Assembly: GCF_014205335.1 (NCBI RefSeq) | Contig: NZ_JACHNH010000001.1 | Span: 744,001 to 808,000 of the forward strand | Direction: 5' to 3' | DNA: 64,000 bases | From: Amorphoplanes digitatis | Lineage (GTDB): Bacteria; Actinomycetota; Actinomycetes; Mycobacteriales; Micromonosporaceae | In this document: in pieces, positions 16,143 through 25,991 of the stretch | Position numbering within the stretch: the stretch's first letter is position 1 | Layout of the letters: the number at the start of each line of letters is the position of its first letter | Position numbers and translations under genes: made by a program | Notes under the pieces: model-generated | The model's input: only the letters and a program-made list of their open reading frames with translations | Told to the model about the DNA's origin: nothing | The model's database searches: none

Positions 16143-17813
16143 GTGACTCCCGCAGACCTCGCTTCCACCGTTCTCACAGCTGCGCGTGCTGTATTCGTTG
16201 CCCGCGGCCTCGACGTCTCGCTGTTGCCCGCGACGACGACGGTGGAGCGGCCCCGAAACCCCGAGCACGGCGACTACGCCTCGACGATGGCGATGCAGCT
16301 CACCAAGAAGACCGGCGTCCCGCCGCGCGAGCTCGCGGCGGCCCTCGCCGAGGAGCTCAGCAGCCACTCCGGCATCAAGTCGGTGGAGATCGCGGGGCCG
16401 GGCTTCCTCAACATCCGGCTGGACGCGGCCGCCGCCGGCGTGCTGGCGCGCGACGTGGTGCTGGCGGGGCAGGAGTACGGCCGTGGTGACCGGCTCGCCG
16501 GGCAGCGGATCAACCTCGAGTTCGTCTCCGCCAACCCCACCGGCCCCGTGCACATCGGTGGTGTGCGGTGGGCGGCCGTCGGCGACGCGCTGTCGCGGCT
16601 GCTGCGCACGGCCGGCGCCGACGTCGGCACGGAGTACTACTTCAACGACGCCGGTTCGCAGATCGACCGCTTCGCACGCTCGCTCTACGCGGCCGCGAAG
16701 GGCGAGCCGGCCCCCGAGGACGGGTACGGCGGCGCCTACATCGCGGAGATCGCGACGGCGGTGCTCGGCCAGGCGCCCGGCACCCTGGCGCTCGGCGAGG
16801 CCGAGGCGCTCGAGGTGTTCCGGGTGCGGGGCGTCGAGTTGATGTTCGCCGAGATCAAGGCGTCGCTCGACGAGTTCGGCGTGCACTTCGACACGTACTT
16901 CAACGAGAAGGACCTGCACGACCGCGGCGAGTTGCAGGAGGCCCTGGACCGGCTGCGCGATCAGGGTCACGTCGTCGAGGCCGACGGCGCTACCTGGCTG
17001 CGGACCACCGACTTCGGCGACGACAAGGACCGGGTGCTGCGCAAGTCGGACGGCGACTGGACGTACTTCGCCGCGGACTGCGCCTACTACCTGGACAAGC
17101 GCAAGCGCGGCTTCGACCGGGTCGTGATCATGCTCGGCGCCGACCATCACGGCTACATCGGCCGGATGAAGGCGATGGCCGCGTGTTTCGGCGACGACCC
17201 GGACACCAACCTCGAGATCCTGATCGGCCAGCTGGTGAACCTGGTCCGCGACGGCGAGCCGCTGCGGATGAGCAAGCGGGCCGGCACGGTCGTCACGCTC
17301 GAGGACTTCGTGGACGCGCTGGGCGTGGACGCCGCCCGGTACGCGCTGGCGCGTTACTCCTCGGACTCGCAGATCGACATCGACATCGACCTGTGGACCC
17401 GGGCCAGCCGGGACAACCCGGTGTACTACGTGCAGTACGTCGCGGCCCGGACCGCGAGCGTGTCGCGGCAGGCCGAGGCGGTCGGGCTGGTCCGCGGCGA
17501 CGCCGGCGACTTCCACCCCGAGCTGCTCACCAACGAGAAGGAGAACGACCTCCTCAAGGCCCTCGGCGAGTACCCGGCGGTGGTGGCCGGCGCGGCCGAG
17601 TTGCGGGAGCCGCACCGGGTCGCCCGGTACCTGGAGGATGTCGCGGGCGCGTACCACCGTTTCTATGACGAGCCGGGCTGCCGGATCACCCCCAAGGGCG
17701 AGGAGCCGATCGGCGAGGCGAACCGCTCTCGCCTGTGGCTGAATGACGCCACCCGAACGGTGATCGCGAACGGTTTGGCGCTACTGGGCGTCTCCGCGCC
17801 CGAGAGGATGTAG
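16143..17813 (+). CDS. argS: Arginyl-tRNA synthetase
   Basis: A 556-residue class I aminoacyl-tRNA synthetase that charges tRNA-Arg in the cytoplasm. The N-terminal tRNA-binding Add-1 domain covers about 1-110. The HIGH-type motif appears as PTGPVHIGG near 128-136. The KMSKS loop is replaced by RMSKRAG near 375, as is usual for actinobacterial ArgRS. The C-terminal anticodon-binding DALR domain ends at ApproxARG 556 with the typical LGVSAPERM tail. The GTG start follows a leaderless-type -10 box. It lies next to lysA (2-nt gap), and a tRNA-Arg gene is 1.6 kb upstream. Confidence 0.97.
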   Translation: MTPADLASTVLTAARAVFVARGLDVSLLPATTTVERPRNPEHGDYASTMAMQLTKKTGVPPRELAAALAEELSSHSGIKSVEIAGPGFLNIRLDAAAAGVLARDVVLAGQEYGRGDRLAGQRINLEFVSANPTGPVHIGGVRWAAVGDALSRLLRTAGADVGTEYYFNDAGSQIDRFARSLYAAAKGEPAPEDGYGGAYIAEIATAVLGQAPGTLALGEAEALEVFRVRGVELMFAEIKASLDEFGVHFDTYFNEKDLHDRGELQEALDRLRDQGHVVEADGATWLRTTDFGDDKDRVLRKSDGDWTYFAADCAYYLDKRKRGFDRVVIMLGADHHGYIGRMKAMAACFGDDPDTNLEILIGQLVNLVRDGEPLRMSKRAGTVVTLEDFVDALGVDAARYALARYSSDSQIDIDIDLWTRASRDNPVYYVQYVAARTASVSRQAEAVGLVRGDAGDFHPELLTNEKENDLLKALGEYPAVVAGAAELREPHRVARYLEDVAGAYHRFYDEPGCRITPKGEEPIGEANRSRLWLNDATRTVIANGLALLGVSAPERM

Positions 17814-17815
17814 TC

Positions 17816-19201
17816 ATGCGGGCACACGAGGCCGGGGCGCTGCACGGCGACCTCGGTAACAGGGGGCCGGCCTGGCTGCGTACCCCCGAGGACGTCAACG
17901 CGCTCGTGCCGCAGCTCTGGCCGCGGACCGTGGTGCGCGCGGACTCCGGGGCCCTGGAGATCGGCGGCGTCAGCGTCCTCGACCTGGCGGCGGAGCACGG
18001 CACCCCCGCGTACCTGCTGGACGAGGACGACCTGCGGGCGCGCTGCCGCGATTTCGCGGCCGCGTTCGCCGGCGCGGACGTCTACTACGCGGGCAAGTCG
18101 TTCCTCTGCAAGGCCGTGGTGAAGGTGGTCGACGAGGAGGGGCTCTTCCTCGACGTGTGCTCCGGCGGCGAGCTGGCGGTGGCGCTGGCCGCGGGCTTCC
18201 CGGCCGAGCGGATGGGCTTCCACGGCAACAACAAGTCGATCTCCGAGCTGTCCCGGGCGCTGGACGCCGGCGTCGGCCGGATCATCCTGGACTCGTTCCA
18301 GGAGATCGACCGGCTCACGGCGCTGGCCCGGGAGAGCGGCCGGCGGCCGAAGGTGCTGGTCCGGGTGACCGTCGGCGTCGAGGCGCACACGCACGAGTTC
18401 ATCGCGACCGCGCACGAGGACCAGAAGTTCGGCTTCTCGCTGGCCGGCGGCGCCGCCTTCGAGGCCGCGATCCGGGTCCTCGACGAGGGCGTCCTCGACC
18501 TGCGCGGCCTGCACTCGCACATCGGCTCGCAGATCTTCGACACGTCCGGCTTCGAGGTGGCCACCCGGCGGGTGCTCGCGTTGCAGGCGCAGATCCGCGA
18601 CGCCCGCGGCGTCGAGCTCGACGAGCTGGACCTCGGCGGCGGCTTCGGCATCGCGTACACGACGCAGGACGACCCGTCGCCGGCCGCCGACCTGGCGAAG
18701 CGGATCAACAAGATCGTCGACGGCGAGTGCGCGGCCGAGAACCTGCGGCGCCCCCGGCTCTCGATCGAGCCGGGCCGGGCCGTGGTCGGCCCGTCCGTCT
18801 TCACCCTGTACGAGGTCGGCACGGTCAAGGACGTCGACGGCATCCGGACGTACGTGAGCGTCGACGGCGGGATGAGCGACAACATCCGCACCGCCCTCTA
18901 CGACGCCTCATATTCCGCCACTCTGGCCGGTCGCAGCTCCGACGCGCCCCCGATGCTCGCCCGCGTCGTGGGAAAGCATTGTGAATCCGGGGATATTGTC
19001 GTGAAGGATGAATTCCTGCCCGCCGACGTGCAGCCCGGAGATCTTCTCGCCGTACCTGGTACTGGCGCGTATTGCCGGAGTATGGCCAGTAACTACAACC
19101 ATGTGCCCCGGCCGCCGGTGGTCGCGGTTCGAGACGGTGCGTCTCGCGTGATCGTCCGCCGGGAGACCGAAGACGATCTGCTCGCATTGGATGTGGGATG
19201 A
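17816..19201 (+). CDS. lysA: Diaminopimelate decarboxylase
   Basis: A 461-residue fold-type III PLP enzyme that decarboxylates meso-diaminopimelate to L-lysine, the last step of lysine synthesis. The PLP lysine is in YYAGKSF at about residue 94. The HSHIGSQI segment and the GGGFGIAY glycine loop bind the cofactor phosphate, and CESGDI near 386 carries the dimer-interface Cys. The ATG lies 2 nt after the argS stop, with GAGAGG upstream. The stop overlaps the hom start (ATGA), so lysA and hom are coupled. The last 190 bp have visibly lower GC3 than the rest. Confidence 0.97.
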   Translation: MRAHEAGALHGDLGNRGPAWLRTPEDVNALVPQLWPRTVVRADSGALEIGGVSVLDLAAEHGTPAYLLDEDDLRARCRDFAAAFAGADVYYAGKSFLCKAVVKVVDEEGLFLDVCSGGELAVALAAGFPAERMGFHGNNKSISELSRALDAGVGRIILDSFQEIDRLTALARESGRRPKVLVRVTVGVEAHTHEFIATAHEDQKFGFSLAGGAAFEAAIRVLDEGVLDLRGLHSHIGSQIFDTSGFEVATRRVLALQAQIRDARGVELDELDLGGGFGIAYTTQDDPSPAADLAKRINKIVDGECAAENLRRPRLSIEPGRAVVGPSVFTLYEVGTVKDVDGIRTYVSVDGGMSDNIRTALYDASYSATLAGRSSDAPPMLARVVGKHCESGDIVVKDEFLPADVQPGDLLAVPGTGAYCRSMASNYNHVPRPPVVAVRDGASRVIVRRETEDDLLALDVG

Positions 19202-20508
19202 GTTCTGACAAGCCCGCGGTTCGACTGGCGCTGCTCGGTTGCGGCACGGTCGGCACCGAGGTCGTACGGCTGCTGCACGAGCAGGCCGAGGACCTGACCG
19301 CCCGGATCGGCGCCCCGCTGGAGCTGGTCGGCATCGCGGTGCGACGGCCGGGCCGCCAGCGCGGCGGCGCCATCGACCCCGCGCTGTTCACCACCGACGC
19401 GCTCGGCCTGGTCAAACGCGACGACGTCGACGTGGTGATCGAGGTCGTCGGCGGCATCGACCCGGCCCGCAGCTGGCTGATCGAGGCACTCAGCGCCGGC
19501 AAGAGCGTTGTCACGGCTAACAAGGCGCTGCTCGCGGAGGACGGCGCGACGCTGCACGACGCCGCCGCCGAGGGCAACGCCGACCTCTACTTCGAGGCCG
19601 CGGTCGCGGGCGCCATCCCGCTGCTGCGCCCCCTGCGCGAATCCCTGCACGGAGACAGGGTCACCCGCGTCACCGGCATCGTGAACGGCACGACCAACTT
19701 CATCCTGTCCTCGATGGACGCCACCGGGGCCGGCTTCGGCGAGGCGCTCGACGAGGCCACCGAGCTCGGCTACGCGGAGGCCGACCCGACCGCCGACGTC
19801 GAGGGCTTCGACGCCGCCGCCAAGGCCGCCATCCTCGCCTCGCTCGCGTTCCACACCCGGGTCACCGCCGCGGACGTGTTCCGCGAGGGCATGACCGGCG
19901 TGACGGCCGCCGACGTGGCCAGCGCCAAGGAGATGGGCTGCACGATCAAGCTGCTCTGCATCGCGCAGCGCGGCCCGGACTCGACCGGCAACGAGTCGGT
20001 GAGCGTGCGGGTCCACCCGGCGATGATCCCGCGCAGCCACCCCCTGGCCAGCGTCGGTGACGCCTTCAACGCGGTCTTCGTCGAGGCCGAGGCCGCGGGG
20101 CAGCTCATGTTCTACGGCCGGGGAGCCGGGGGTACGCCCACCGCGAGCGCGGTGCTCGGCGACATCGTCGCGGCGGCGCGCAACCGCCTCTCGGGCACCC
20201 GGGCGCCCAGCGAGTCCTCGTACGCGCACCTGCCGATCCGGCCCATCGGCGAGGCGGTGACCCGCTACCACATCAGCCTCGACGTTGCCGACCGCCAGGG
20301 CGTGCTCGCCACCGTCGCGGGCGTCTTCGCCAAGCACGAGGTGTCCATCGCGACCGTCCGGCAGTCCGGCCGGGACGAGGACGCGACCCTGGTGATCGTG
20401 ACGCACGGCGCGCCGGACGCGAACCTCGCGGCCACGGTGGAGGACCTGCGCTCGCTCGACATAGTCCGGTCGATCGCCAGCGTCCTGCGGGTCGAGGGCG
20501 GGGTCTGA
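19198..20508 (+). CDS. hom: Homoserine dehydrogenase
   Basis: A 436-residue enzyme that reduces aspartate semialdehyde to homoserine with NAD(P)H, the branch point to Thr, Met and Ile. The nucleotide-binding motif LLGCGTVGTEV is at 11-21. The catalytic domain includes GIVNGTTNFILS near 160 and the AEADPTADVEG region near 190. The C-terminal ACT domain (about 355-430, starting YHISLDVADRQG) suggests threonine feedback control. The ATG overlaps the lysA stop. Confidence 0.97.
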   Translation: MSSDKPAVRLALLGCGTVGTEVVRLLHEQAEDLTARIGAPLELVGIAVRRPGRQRGGAIDPALFTTDALGLVKRDDVDVVIEVVGGIDPARSWLIEALSAGKSVVTANKALLAEDGATLHDAAAEGNADLYFEAAVAGAIPLLRPLRESLHGDRVTRVTGIVNGTTNFILSSMDATGAGFGEALDEATELGYAEADPTADVEGFDAAAKAAILASLAFHTRVTAADVFREGMTGVTAADVASAKEMGCTIKLLCIAQRGPDSTGNESVSVRVHPAMIPRSHPLASVGDAFNAVFVEAEAAGQLMFYGRGAGGTPTASAVLGDIVAAARNRLSGTRAPSESSYAHLPIRPIGEAVTRYHISLDVADRQGVLATVAGVFAKHEVSIATVRQSGRDEDATLVIVTHGAPDANLAATVEDLRSLDIVRSIASVLRVEGGV

Positions 20509-20512
20509 CGCG

Positions 20513-20881
20513 ATGCTCGATCACGTGGGCATCCAGTGCGCGGACCTGGCCGCCAGCGCCGCGTTCTACGACGCGGTCCTGGCCCCGCTCGGCGCGCGCC
20601 GGCTGATGGACTTCGAGGTGGCGATGGGCTACGGCGTCGATCGGCCCGACTTCTGGATCGGCGTCTTCGACTCGGGGCAGGGCTTCCGGGAGTCGCATCT
20701 CGCGTTCCGGGCGGCCGACCGGGCGACCGTCGACGCGTTCTTCGCGGCGGCGGTGGCGGCCGGTGCCGAGGTGCTGCACGAGCCGGCCGTCCACCCCGAG
20801 TACCACCCGGACTACTACGGCGCGTTCGTCCGGGATCCGGACGGCAACAACGTGGAGGCCGTGTCCCACGGTCCTGCATAG
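20513..20881 (+). CDS. VOC-superfamily (glyoxalase-like) protein
   Basis: A 122-residue single-domain vicinal-oxygen-chelate protein. It has two beta-alpha-beta-beta-beta modules with the start MLDHVGIQCADLAAS and the end FVRDPDGNNVEAV; His4, His68 region and Glu117 could bind a metal. Such proteins include lyases, dioxygenases and antibiotic-binding proteins, and the substrate cannot be read from sequence. It sits 4 nt after hom and 68 nt before thrC, so it is probably carried along in the Thr operon. Confidence 0.85.
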   Translation: MLDHVGIQCADLAASAAFYDAVLAPLGARRLMDFEVAMGYGVDRPDFWIGVFDSGQGFRESHLAFRAADRATVDAFFAAAVAAGAEVLHEPAVHPEYHPDYYGAFVRDPDGNNVEAVSHGPA

Positions 20882-20949
20882 TGGGCGCATGGTCTCGCTA
20901 TTCGGCGGGGTGATGCATCCTTGAGCGAGTCAGCGGAGAGGAAAAGACC

Positions 20950-21999
20950 ATGTGGCGGGGATTGATCGAGGCGTACCGCGACCGGCTCCCGGTCTCGGAG
21001 GCCACCCCGGTGGTCACGCTGCACGAGGGCAACACGCCGCTCGTGCCCGCACCCGTGCTCTCGCAGCGGACGGGCGCGGACGTCTACCTCAAGGTCGAGG
21101 GGGCCAACCCGACCGGCTCCTTCAAGGACCGTGGCATGACGATGGCCGTGTCCAAGGCCGTCGAGGAGGGTTCCAAGGCGATCATCTGCGCCTCGACCGG
21201 TAACACCAGCGCCTCCGCGGCGGCGTACGCGGCCCGCGCGGGTCTGACCTGCGCCGTGCTCGTGCCGCAGGGCAAGATCGCGCTGGGCAAGCTGGCGCAG
21301 GCCCTCGTGCACGGCGCCAAGCTGCTCCAGGTCGACGGCAACTTCGACGACTGCCTCGCGCTCGCCTCGAAGCTGTCCCAGGACTTCCCGGTCTCGCTCG
21401 TCAACTCGGTGAACATCTTCCGCCTGCACGGGCAGAAGACGGCCGCGTTCGAGATCGTCGAGTCGCTCGGCCGCGCGCCCGACATCCACTGCCTGCCGGT
21501 GGGCAACGCGGGCAACATCGCCGCGTACTGGATGGGTTACCAGGAGGACCACGCGGCGGGCAACAGCAAGATCCTCCCCAAGATGTACGGCTTCCAGGCG
21601 TCCGGCGCCGCACCGATCGTCAACGGTCAGGTGGTGCAGGAGCCGTCGACGATCGCCACGGCGATCCGGATCGGCAACCCGGCCAGCTGGACCAAGGCGC
21701 TCGACGCCCGGGACAGCTCGGGCGGCCTGATCTCGGCGGTGACCGACCGGGAGATCCTCTCGGCCTACCGGCTGCTCGCCCGCGAGGTCGGCGTCTTCGT
21801 CGAGCTGGGTAGCGCCGCGAGCGTGGCCGGCCTGTTGCAGCAGGCCGAGGCCGGCAAGATCCCGGCCGGCGGCACTGTCGTCTGCACGGTGACCGGCCAC
21901 GGCCTCAAGGACCCGGAGTGGGCGATCAGCACCGCGCCGTCGCCCACCACCATCCAGAACGACGTGCTGGCCGCCGCCCGGTCCCTCGACCTGGCCTAG
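20950..21999 (+). CDS. thrC: Threonine synthase
   Basis: A 349-residue fold-type II PLP enzyme that converts O-phosphohomoserine to L-threonine. The PLP lysine is K59 in [10 protein letters not shown], and the phosphate-binding glycine loop is [13 protein letters not shown] near 182. Length fits the short actinobacterial type. The start ATG has GAGAGG upstream. It ends 8 nt from the convergent marR gene, whereas in related genomes thrB follows directly; here thrB is 5.3 kb away. Confidence 0.97.
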   Translation: MWRGLIEAYRDRLPVSEATPVVTLHEGNTPLVPAPVLSQRTGADVYLKVEGANPTGSFKDRGMTMAVSKAVEEGSKAIICASTGNTSASAAAYAARAGLTCAVLVPQGKIALGKLAQALVHGAKLLQVDGNFDDCLALASKLSQDFPVSLVNSVNIFRLHGQKTAAFEIVESLGRAPDIHCLPVGNAGNIAAYWMGYQEDHAAGNSKILPKMYGFQASGAAPIVNGQVVQEPSTIATAIRIGNPASWTKALDARDSSGGLISAVTDREILSAYRLLAREVGVFVELGSAASVAGLLQQAEAGKIPAGGTVVCTVTGHGLKDPEWAISTAPSPTTIQNDVLAAARSLDLA

Positions 22000-22007
22000 G
22001 ACAGGCT

Positions 22008-22478
22008 CTAAGCGACGGGTTCGGCCGCGGCGGCCTCCTCCGCCTCCTCGGCCGCCACCCGGACCATCGCGTGCAGGCCGTCGTGCACCGCGCGCAGCTC
22101 CTCGGGGCTGAGCCGGCGCAGCAGGCGGGCCTGCTTCTCCAGCCCCGCCGTGATGATCTTGCCGATCATCTCGGCGCCGTGCCCGCTGAGGGTGATCCGG
22201 CGTACCCGGCGATCGTGTGCGTCCTCGGCCCGGGTGACCAGGTCGTGGGCCACCAGCCGGTCGACCATGCCGCTCATCGTCGCCAGGCTGACGCCCAGCA
22301 GTCCGGCCAGCTCGCGCCCGGACGTGTCGCCCATCCGGTACAGCAGCAACAGGATCTTCAGCTGCGGCATCGTCAGCTGGGAGGAGAAGAGCGGATCCGA
22401 CCGGTCGTGGGCAAACAGGTGCTGGAGCCGTTCTTGCGCGCCCATAATGTCCGCGATGAGGCGTTCATTTTCGGTCAC
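22008..22478 (-). CDS. MarR-family transcriptional regulator
   Basis: A 156-residue winged-helix repressor: N-terminal dimerisation helix, TMPQLKILLLLYRMG, the recognition region GRELAGLLGVSLATMSGMVDRL (in two parts around residue 60), wing DRRVRRITLSGHG, and a C-terminal helix. The start is GTG 22478. It is divergent from the RND transporter gene (116-bp gap), so it probably controls that gene and itself in response to a small hydrophobic ligand (inference from the arrangement). Confidence 0.93.
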   Translation of the reverse strand: MTENERLIADIMGAQERLQHLFAHDRSDPLFSSQLTMPQLKILLLLYRMGDTSGRELAGLLGVSLATMSGMVDRLVAHDLVTRAEDAHDRRVRRITLSGHGAEMIGKIITAGLEKQARLLRRLSPEELRAVHDGLHAMVRVAAEEAEEAAAAEPVA

Positions 22479-22535
22479 CGCACCCCCTGTGTATCGCGTT
22501 GTGTGACCGGGCGTAACCAGAGCACCCCGGCGTCG

Positions 22536-22566
22536 TTTGATTCGTTCGCGTCGGGCAAACTATATG
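22536..22566 (+). promoter_or_regulatory. Promoter of the RND gene with possible MarR operator
   Basis: TTGATT (22537-22542) and TATATG (22561-22566) are separated by 18 bp and form a good sigma-70-like promoter. TTTG (22536-22539) and CAAA (22556-22559) form an inverted pair inside it that could be recognised by the divergent MarR; this last point is weak. Confidence 0.5.
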
Positions 22567-22594
22567 CCTTGGCCGAACTTTTACGGGGGAGCAG

Positions 22595-25500
22595 ATGTCG
22601 TTTCTGACCAGGCTCAGTCTCGCTAACCGGGGGCTCGTCGCCCTTATCGCGGTGGTGATCACCGGCTTCGGTATCTACACGGTGCCGTCGCTCAAACAGC
22701 AGCTGCTGCCCTCGCTCGAGTTCCCCGGCGCGTTCATCGGCGTGGTGCTGCCGGGCGCGAGCCCGGAGATCATGGAACAGCAGGTGACCAAGCCGATCGA
22801 GGACGCCATCAAGGGCGCCGACGGCCTGGACTCCATCCAGTCGACGACCAGCGAGGGCTCGACCACCGTCCAGGTGCTTTTCGAGTTCGGCACCGACCTC
22901 GACGACGCGGTCAACCAGCTGACCACCTCGATCAACCGGATCCAGCCGACGCTGCCCAACGACGTCGAGCCGGTCATCTTCGCCGGCGGCACCGACGACA
23001 TCCCGGCCATCGTCCTGGCCGCCTCCGACGGCCGCAACGACCAGGCCGCGCTGGCGAACCGGTTGCAGGAGACGGTCGTCCCCGAGCTCAAGGCCATCGA
23101 GGGCGTCCGCGAGGTCGTCGTCACCGGCACCCGTGCCCAGCAGATCCTGATCGCGCCCGACCCGGCGAAGCTGGCCGCCGCCGGCGTCGACCCCCGCTCG
23201 ATCGCCACCCTGTTGCAGAGCAACGGCATCTCGATCCCGGCCGGCGCGGTCACCGACGGCACCCGCTCGCTGAGCGTCCAGGTCGGCACCCCGATCCAGA
23301 CCGTCGACGAGATCAAGGGCCTCTACCTCAAGGGCGCCCGGGGCCCGGTCCGGCTGGACGCCGTCGCCACGGTCACCGAGCAGCTCGCGCCCGCCACGTC
23401 GTACACCCGCACGGACGGGGTCGACAGCCTCGGCATCGCGGTGACCGCCGCGCCGGACGGCAACCCGGTCAACATCTCCCACGAGGTGCGCGACCAGCTC
23501 GCCGACCTGGAGTCCTCCTCCGGCGCCACGCTCACCGTCATCACCGACCAGGCGCCGTTCGTCGAGAAGTCGATCGAGAGCCTGACCACCGAGGGCATGC
23601 TCGGCCTGCTCATGGCCGTCATCGTGATCCTGGTCTTCCTGCTGTCGATCCGCTCGACGCTGGTGACCATCGTCTCGATCCCGCTCTCCGTGCTCATCGC
23701 GCTCATCGCGCTCTACCTCGGCGACTACTCGCTGAACCTGCTCACCCTCGGCGCGCTGACCATCGCGGTCGGGCGCGTCGTCGACGACTCCATCGTCGTG
23801 CTGGAGAACATCAAACGACATCTCGAGTACGGCGAGGAGAAGGTCCACGCGATCATGTCGGGCGTCAAGGAGGTCGCCGGCGCGGTGACCGCCTCCACGC
23901 TGACCACTGTCGCCGTGTTCGCGCCGATCGCACTCGTCGGCGGCTTCGTCGGCCAGCTGTTCGCGCCGTTCGCCATCACGGTCACGGTCGCGCTTGTCGC
24001 CTCGCTCTTCGTGTCGCTGACCGTCGTGCCGGTGCTCGCGTACTGGTTCCTGCGGCCCGCCGCGGGTGGCTCCGAGTCCATCGAAGTACGCCAGGCCGCC
24101 GAGGCCAAGGAGCTGCGCAGCCCGCTGCAGCGCGGTTACCTGCCGATCATCCGCTGGGTCATCCGCAGCAAGGCCACCCGGTGGAGCACCGTCGCGATCG
24201 GCATCGTCGTGCTCATCGGCACGATGGGCCTGGCCAGCAAGCTGGAGACCAACTTCCTCGACCAGTCCGGCCAGGACACCATCGTCGTCACGCAGGACCT
24301 GCCGGTCGGCACCGACCTGGCCACGACGGACGCGGCCGCCCGCAAGGTCGAGGCGGTCATCGTCGCCAACGACGACGTCGAGCACTACCAGGTGACGGTC
24401 GGCAACGGCGAGTTCAACCCGTTCGTCGGCTCCGGCGGGGCCAGCGGCGCCAGCTTCAACGTGGCGCTGGACGACGACGCCGACGCGAGCAAGGTCTCCG
24501 AAGAGCTGCGCAAGCAGTTCGAGGGCATGACCGACATCGGCGAGGTCACCATCGGCAGCGAGAGCGGCACCGGCTTCGACGGCAGCGCGCTCGCCGTCGT
24601 CGTGCAGGCCGCCGACCAGGAGACCCTCGAGTCCGCGACCAAGCAGGTGCAGGACGCGATGGCCGGCACGAAGGACGTCACCGACGTGAGCAGCACGCTC
24701 GCGGCGAGCGTCCCCCGCCTGGACATCAAGGTCGACCGGGCCGCCGCGGCGGCGAACGGTCTCACCGAGGCCGAGATCGGCCGCACGGTCGCGGCGGCGT
24801 TCCGCCCGGCGCCGGTCGGGGAGATCAACGTCGACGGCGTCGGCCAGAACGTCGTGGTCGCCCTCGGTGCGCCGCCGGCCGGCGTCGACGCGCTGCGCAA
24901 GCTGCCGCTGACCACGCCGACCGGCCAGGTCGTCCTCCTGGACGCGGTCGCCGACGTCAACGAGGTCGAGGGCCCGGAGGCGGTCACCCGGATCGACGGC
25001 AACCGCAGCGCGACGGTCAACGGCACCGCGACCGGCTCGAACGTGGGCCAGACCACCAAGGACCTGACCGAGCGGCTCGAGGCACTGAACCTGCCGGCCG
25101 GCACGTGGAAGATCGGCGGGGTCAGCCAGGACCAGGCGGACGCGTTCGCGGACCTCGGTCTCGCCGTGCTCGCGGCGATCGCGATCGTCTTCGTCATCAT
25201 GGTCGCGACGTTCCGCAGCCTGTTGCAGCCGCTGCTGCTGCTCGTCTCCATCCCGTTCGCGGCGACCGGTGCGATCGCGCTGCTCCTCGCGACCGGCACC
25301 CCGCTCGGCGTTCCGGCGCTGATCGGCGTGCTGATGCTCGTCGGCATCGTGGTCACCAACGCCATCGTGCTGATGGACCTGATCAACCACTACCGCCGTG
25401 CGGGACTGGGTGTGCAGGAGTCGGTGATCGAGGGTGGCCGGCACCGGCTGCGCCCGATCCTCATGACGGCGATCGCGACCATCTTCGCGCTGCTGCCGAT

Positions 25501-25924
25501 GGCGCTGGGCCTGACCGGCGAGGGCGGCTTCATCTCGCAGCCACTGGCCATTGTGGTCATCGGCGGCCTGGTGAGCTCGACGCTGCTCACGCTGGTGCTG
25601 GTGCCGACGCTCTACACGATGGCGGAGAACACCAAGGTCAGGTCGCGGGCCCGGCGCGAGCGGCGCCGTGCGGAGAAGGCGTCCCGGTCCGCCGGCGCGG
25701 GCGAGGCGGCACAGGAGGCGCCGAAGCACGCGGCGAAGGAGCCGGCGGGTGTGGTCGTGCCGCCCGACGACCCGGTGCCGGCGTCCGCCGGTGGGGCGCA
25801 CGAGGCGCCCGAGGCGCCTGAGGGCGAGCCGGCCGCGCAGCCCAGCGCCGCGCTGCGCGGGTACACGGACCAGTTCGAGGTCCTGAGGATGCCCCGCAGG
25901 CCGGCGGACCCGCCGACCGCCTGA
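22595..25924 (+). CDS. RND-family efflux transporter permease (HAE1-like, single component)
   Basis: A 1109-residue proton-driven transporter with two repeats of one plus five membrane helices and two large extracytoplasmic loops. Membrane segments lie near 11-30, 335-480, 530-555, 855-1000. TM4 carries GRVVDDSIVVLEN (about 393-405), the Asp pair that relays protons in AcrB-type pumps. The C-terminal ~100 residues after the last helix are Ala/Glu/Pro-rich and cytoplasmic. No membrane-fusion adaptor or outer-membrane gene is present, as in Gram-positive SwrC-type pumps. GGGGGA lies just before the ATG. It is probably controlled by the divergent MarR. Substrate unknown: drugs, lipids or lipopeptides are candidates. 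Confidence 0.92.
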   Translation: MSFLTRLSLANRGLVALIAVVITGFGIYTVPSLKQQLLPSLEFPGAFIGVVLPGASPEIMEQQVTKPIEDAIKGADGLDSIQSTTSEGSTTVQVLFEFGTDLDDAVNQLTTSINRIQPTLPNDVEPVIFAGGTDDIPAIVLAASDGRNDQAALANRLQETVVPELKAIEGVREVVVTGTRAQQILIAPDPAKLAAAGVDPRSIATLLQSNGISIPAGAVTDGTRSLSVQVGTPIQTVDEIKGLYLKGARGPVRLDAVATVTEQLAPATSYTRTDGVDSLGIAVTAAPDGNPVNISHEVRDQLADLESSSGATLTVITDQAPFVEKSIESLTTEGMLGLLMAVIVILVFLLSIRSTLVTIVSIPLSVLIALIALYLGDYSLNLLTLGALTIAVGRVVDDSIVVLENIKRHLEYGEEKVHAIMSGVKEVAGAVTASTLTTVAVFAPIALVGGFVGQLFAPFAITVTVALVASLFVSLTVVPVLAYWFLRPAAGGSESIEVRQAAEAKELRSPLQRGYLPIIRWVIRSKATRWSTVAIGIVVLIGTMGLASKLETNFLDQSGQDTIVVTQDLPVGTDLATTDAAARKVEAVIVANDDVEHYQVTVGNGEFNPFVGSGGASGASFNVALDDDADASKVSEELRKQFEGMTDIGEVTIGSESGTGFDGSALAVVVQAADQETLESATKQVQDAMAGTKDVTDVSSTLAASVPRLDIKVDRAAAAANGLTEAEIGRTVAAAFRPAPVGEINVDGVGQNVVVALGAPPAGVDALRKLPLTTPTGQVVLLDAVADVNEVEGPEAVTRIDGNRSATVNGTATGSNVGQTTKDLTERLEALNLPAGTWKIGGVSQDQADAFADLGLAVLAAIAIVFVIMVATFRSLLQPLLLLVSIPFAATGAIALLLATGTPLGVPALIGVLMLVGIVVTNAIVLMDLINHYRRAGLGVQESVIEGGRHRLRPILMTAIATIFALLPMALGLTGEGGFISQPLAIVVIGGLVSSTLLTLVLVPTLYTMAENTKVRSRARRERRRAEKASRSAGAGEAAQEAPKHAAKEPAGVVVPPDDPVPASAGGAHEAPEAPEGEPAAQPSAALRGYTDQFEVLRMPRRPADPPTA

Positions 25925-25939
25925 GCGGTGGAAAGTCGC

Positions 25940-25972
25940 GCGGCGGCCGGCCCGATCGGGGCCGGCCGCCGC
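25940..25972 (+). terminator. 14-bp hairpin after the RND gene
   Basis: GCGGCGGCCGGCCC (25940-25953) pairs with GGGCCGGCCGCCGC (25959-25972) around GATCG. There is no T-run. It separates the RND gene from the leaderless promoter of the MFS gene. Confidence 0.65.
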
Positions 25973-25978
25973 TGCCGG

Positions 25979-25991
25979 TAGATTCCGGTAC
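25979..25991 (+). promoter_or_regulatory. -10 element for a leaderless MFS transcript
   Basis: TAGATT (25979-25984) lies 7 nt before GTG 25992, and no ribosome site is present. Confidence 0.55.
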
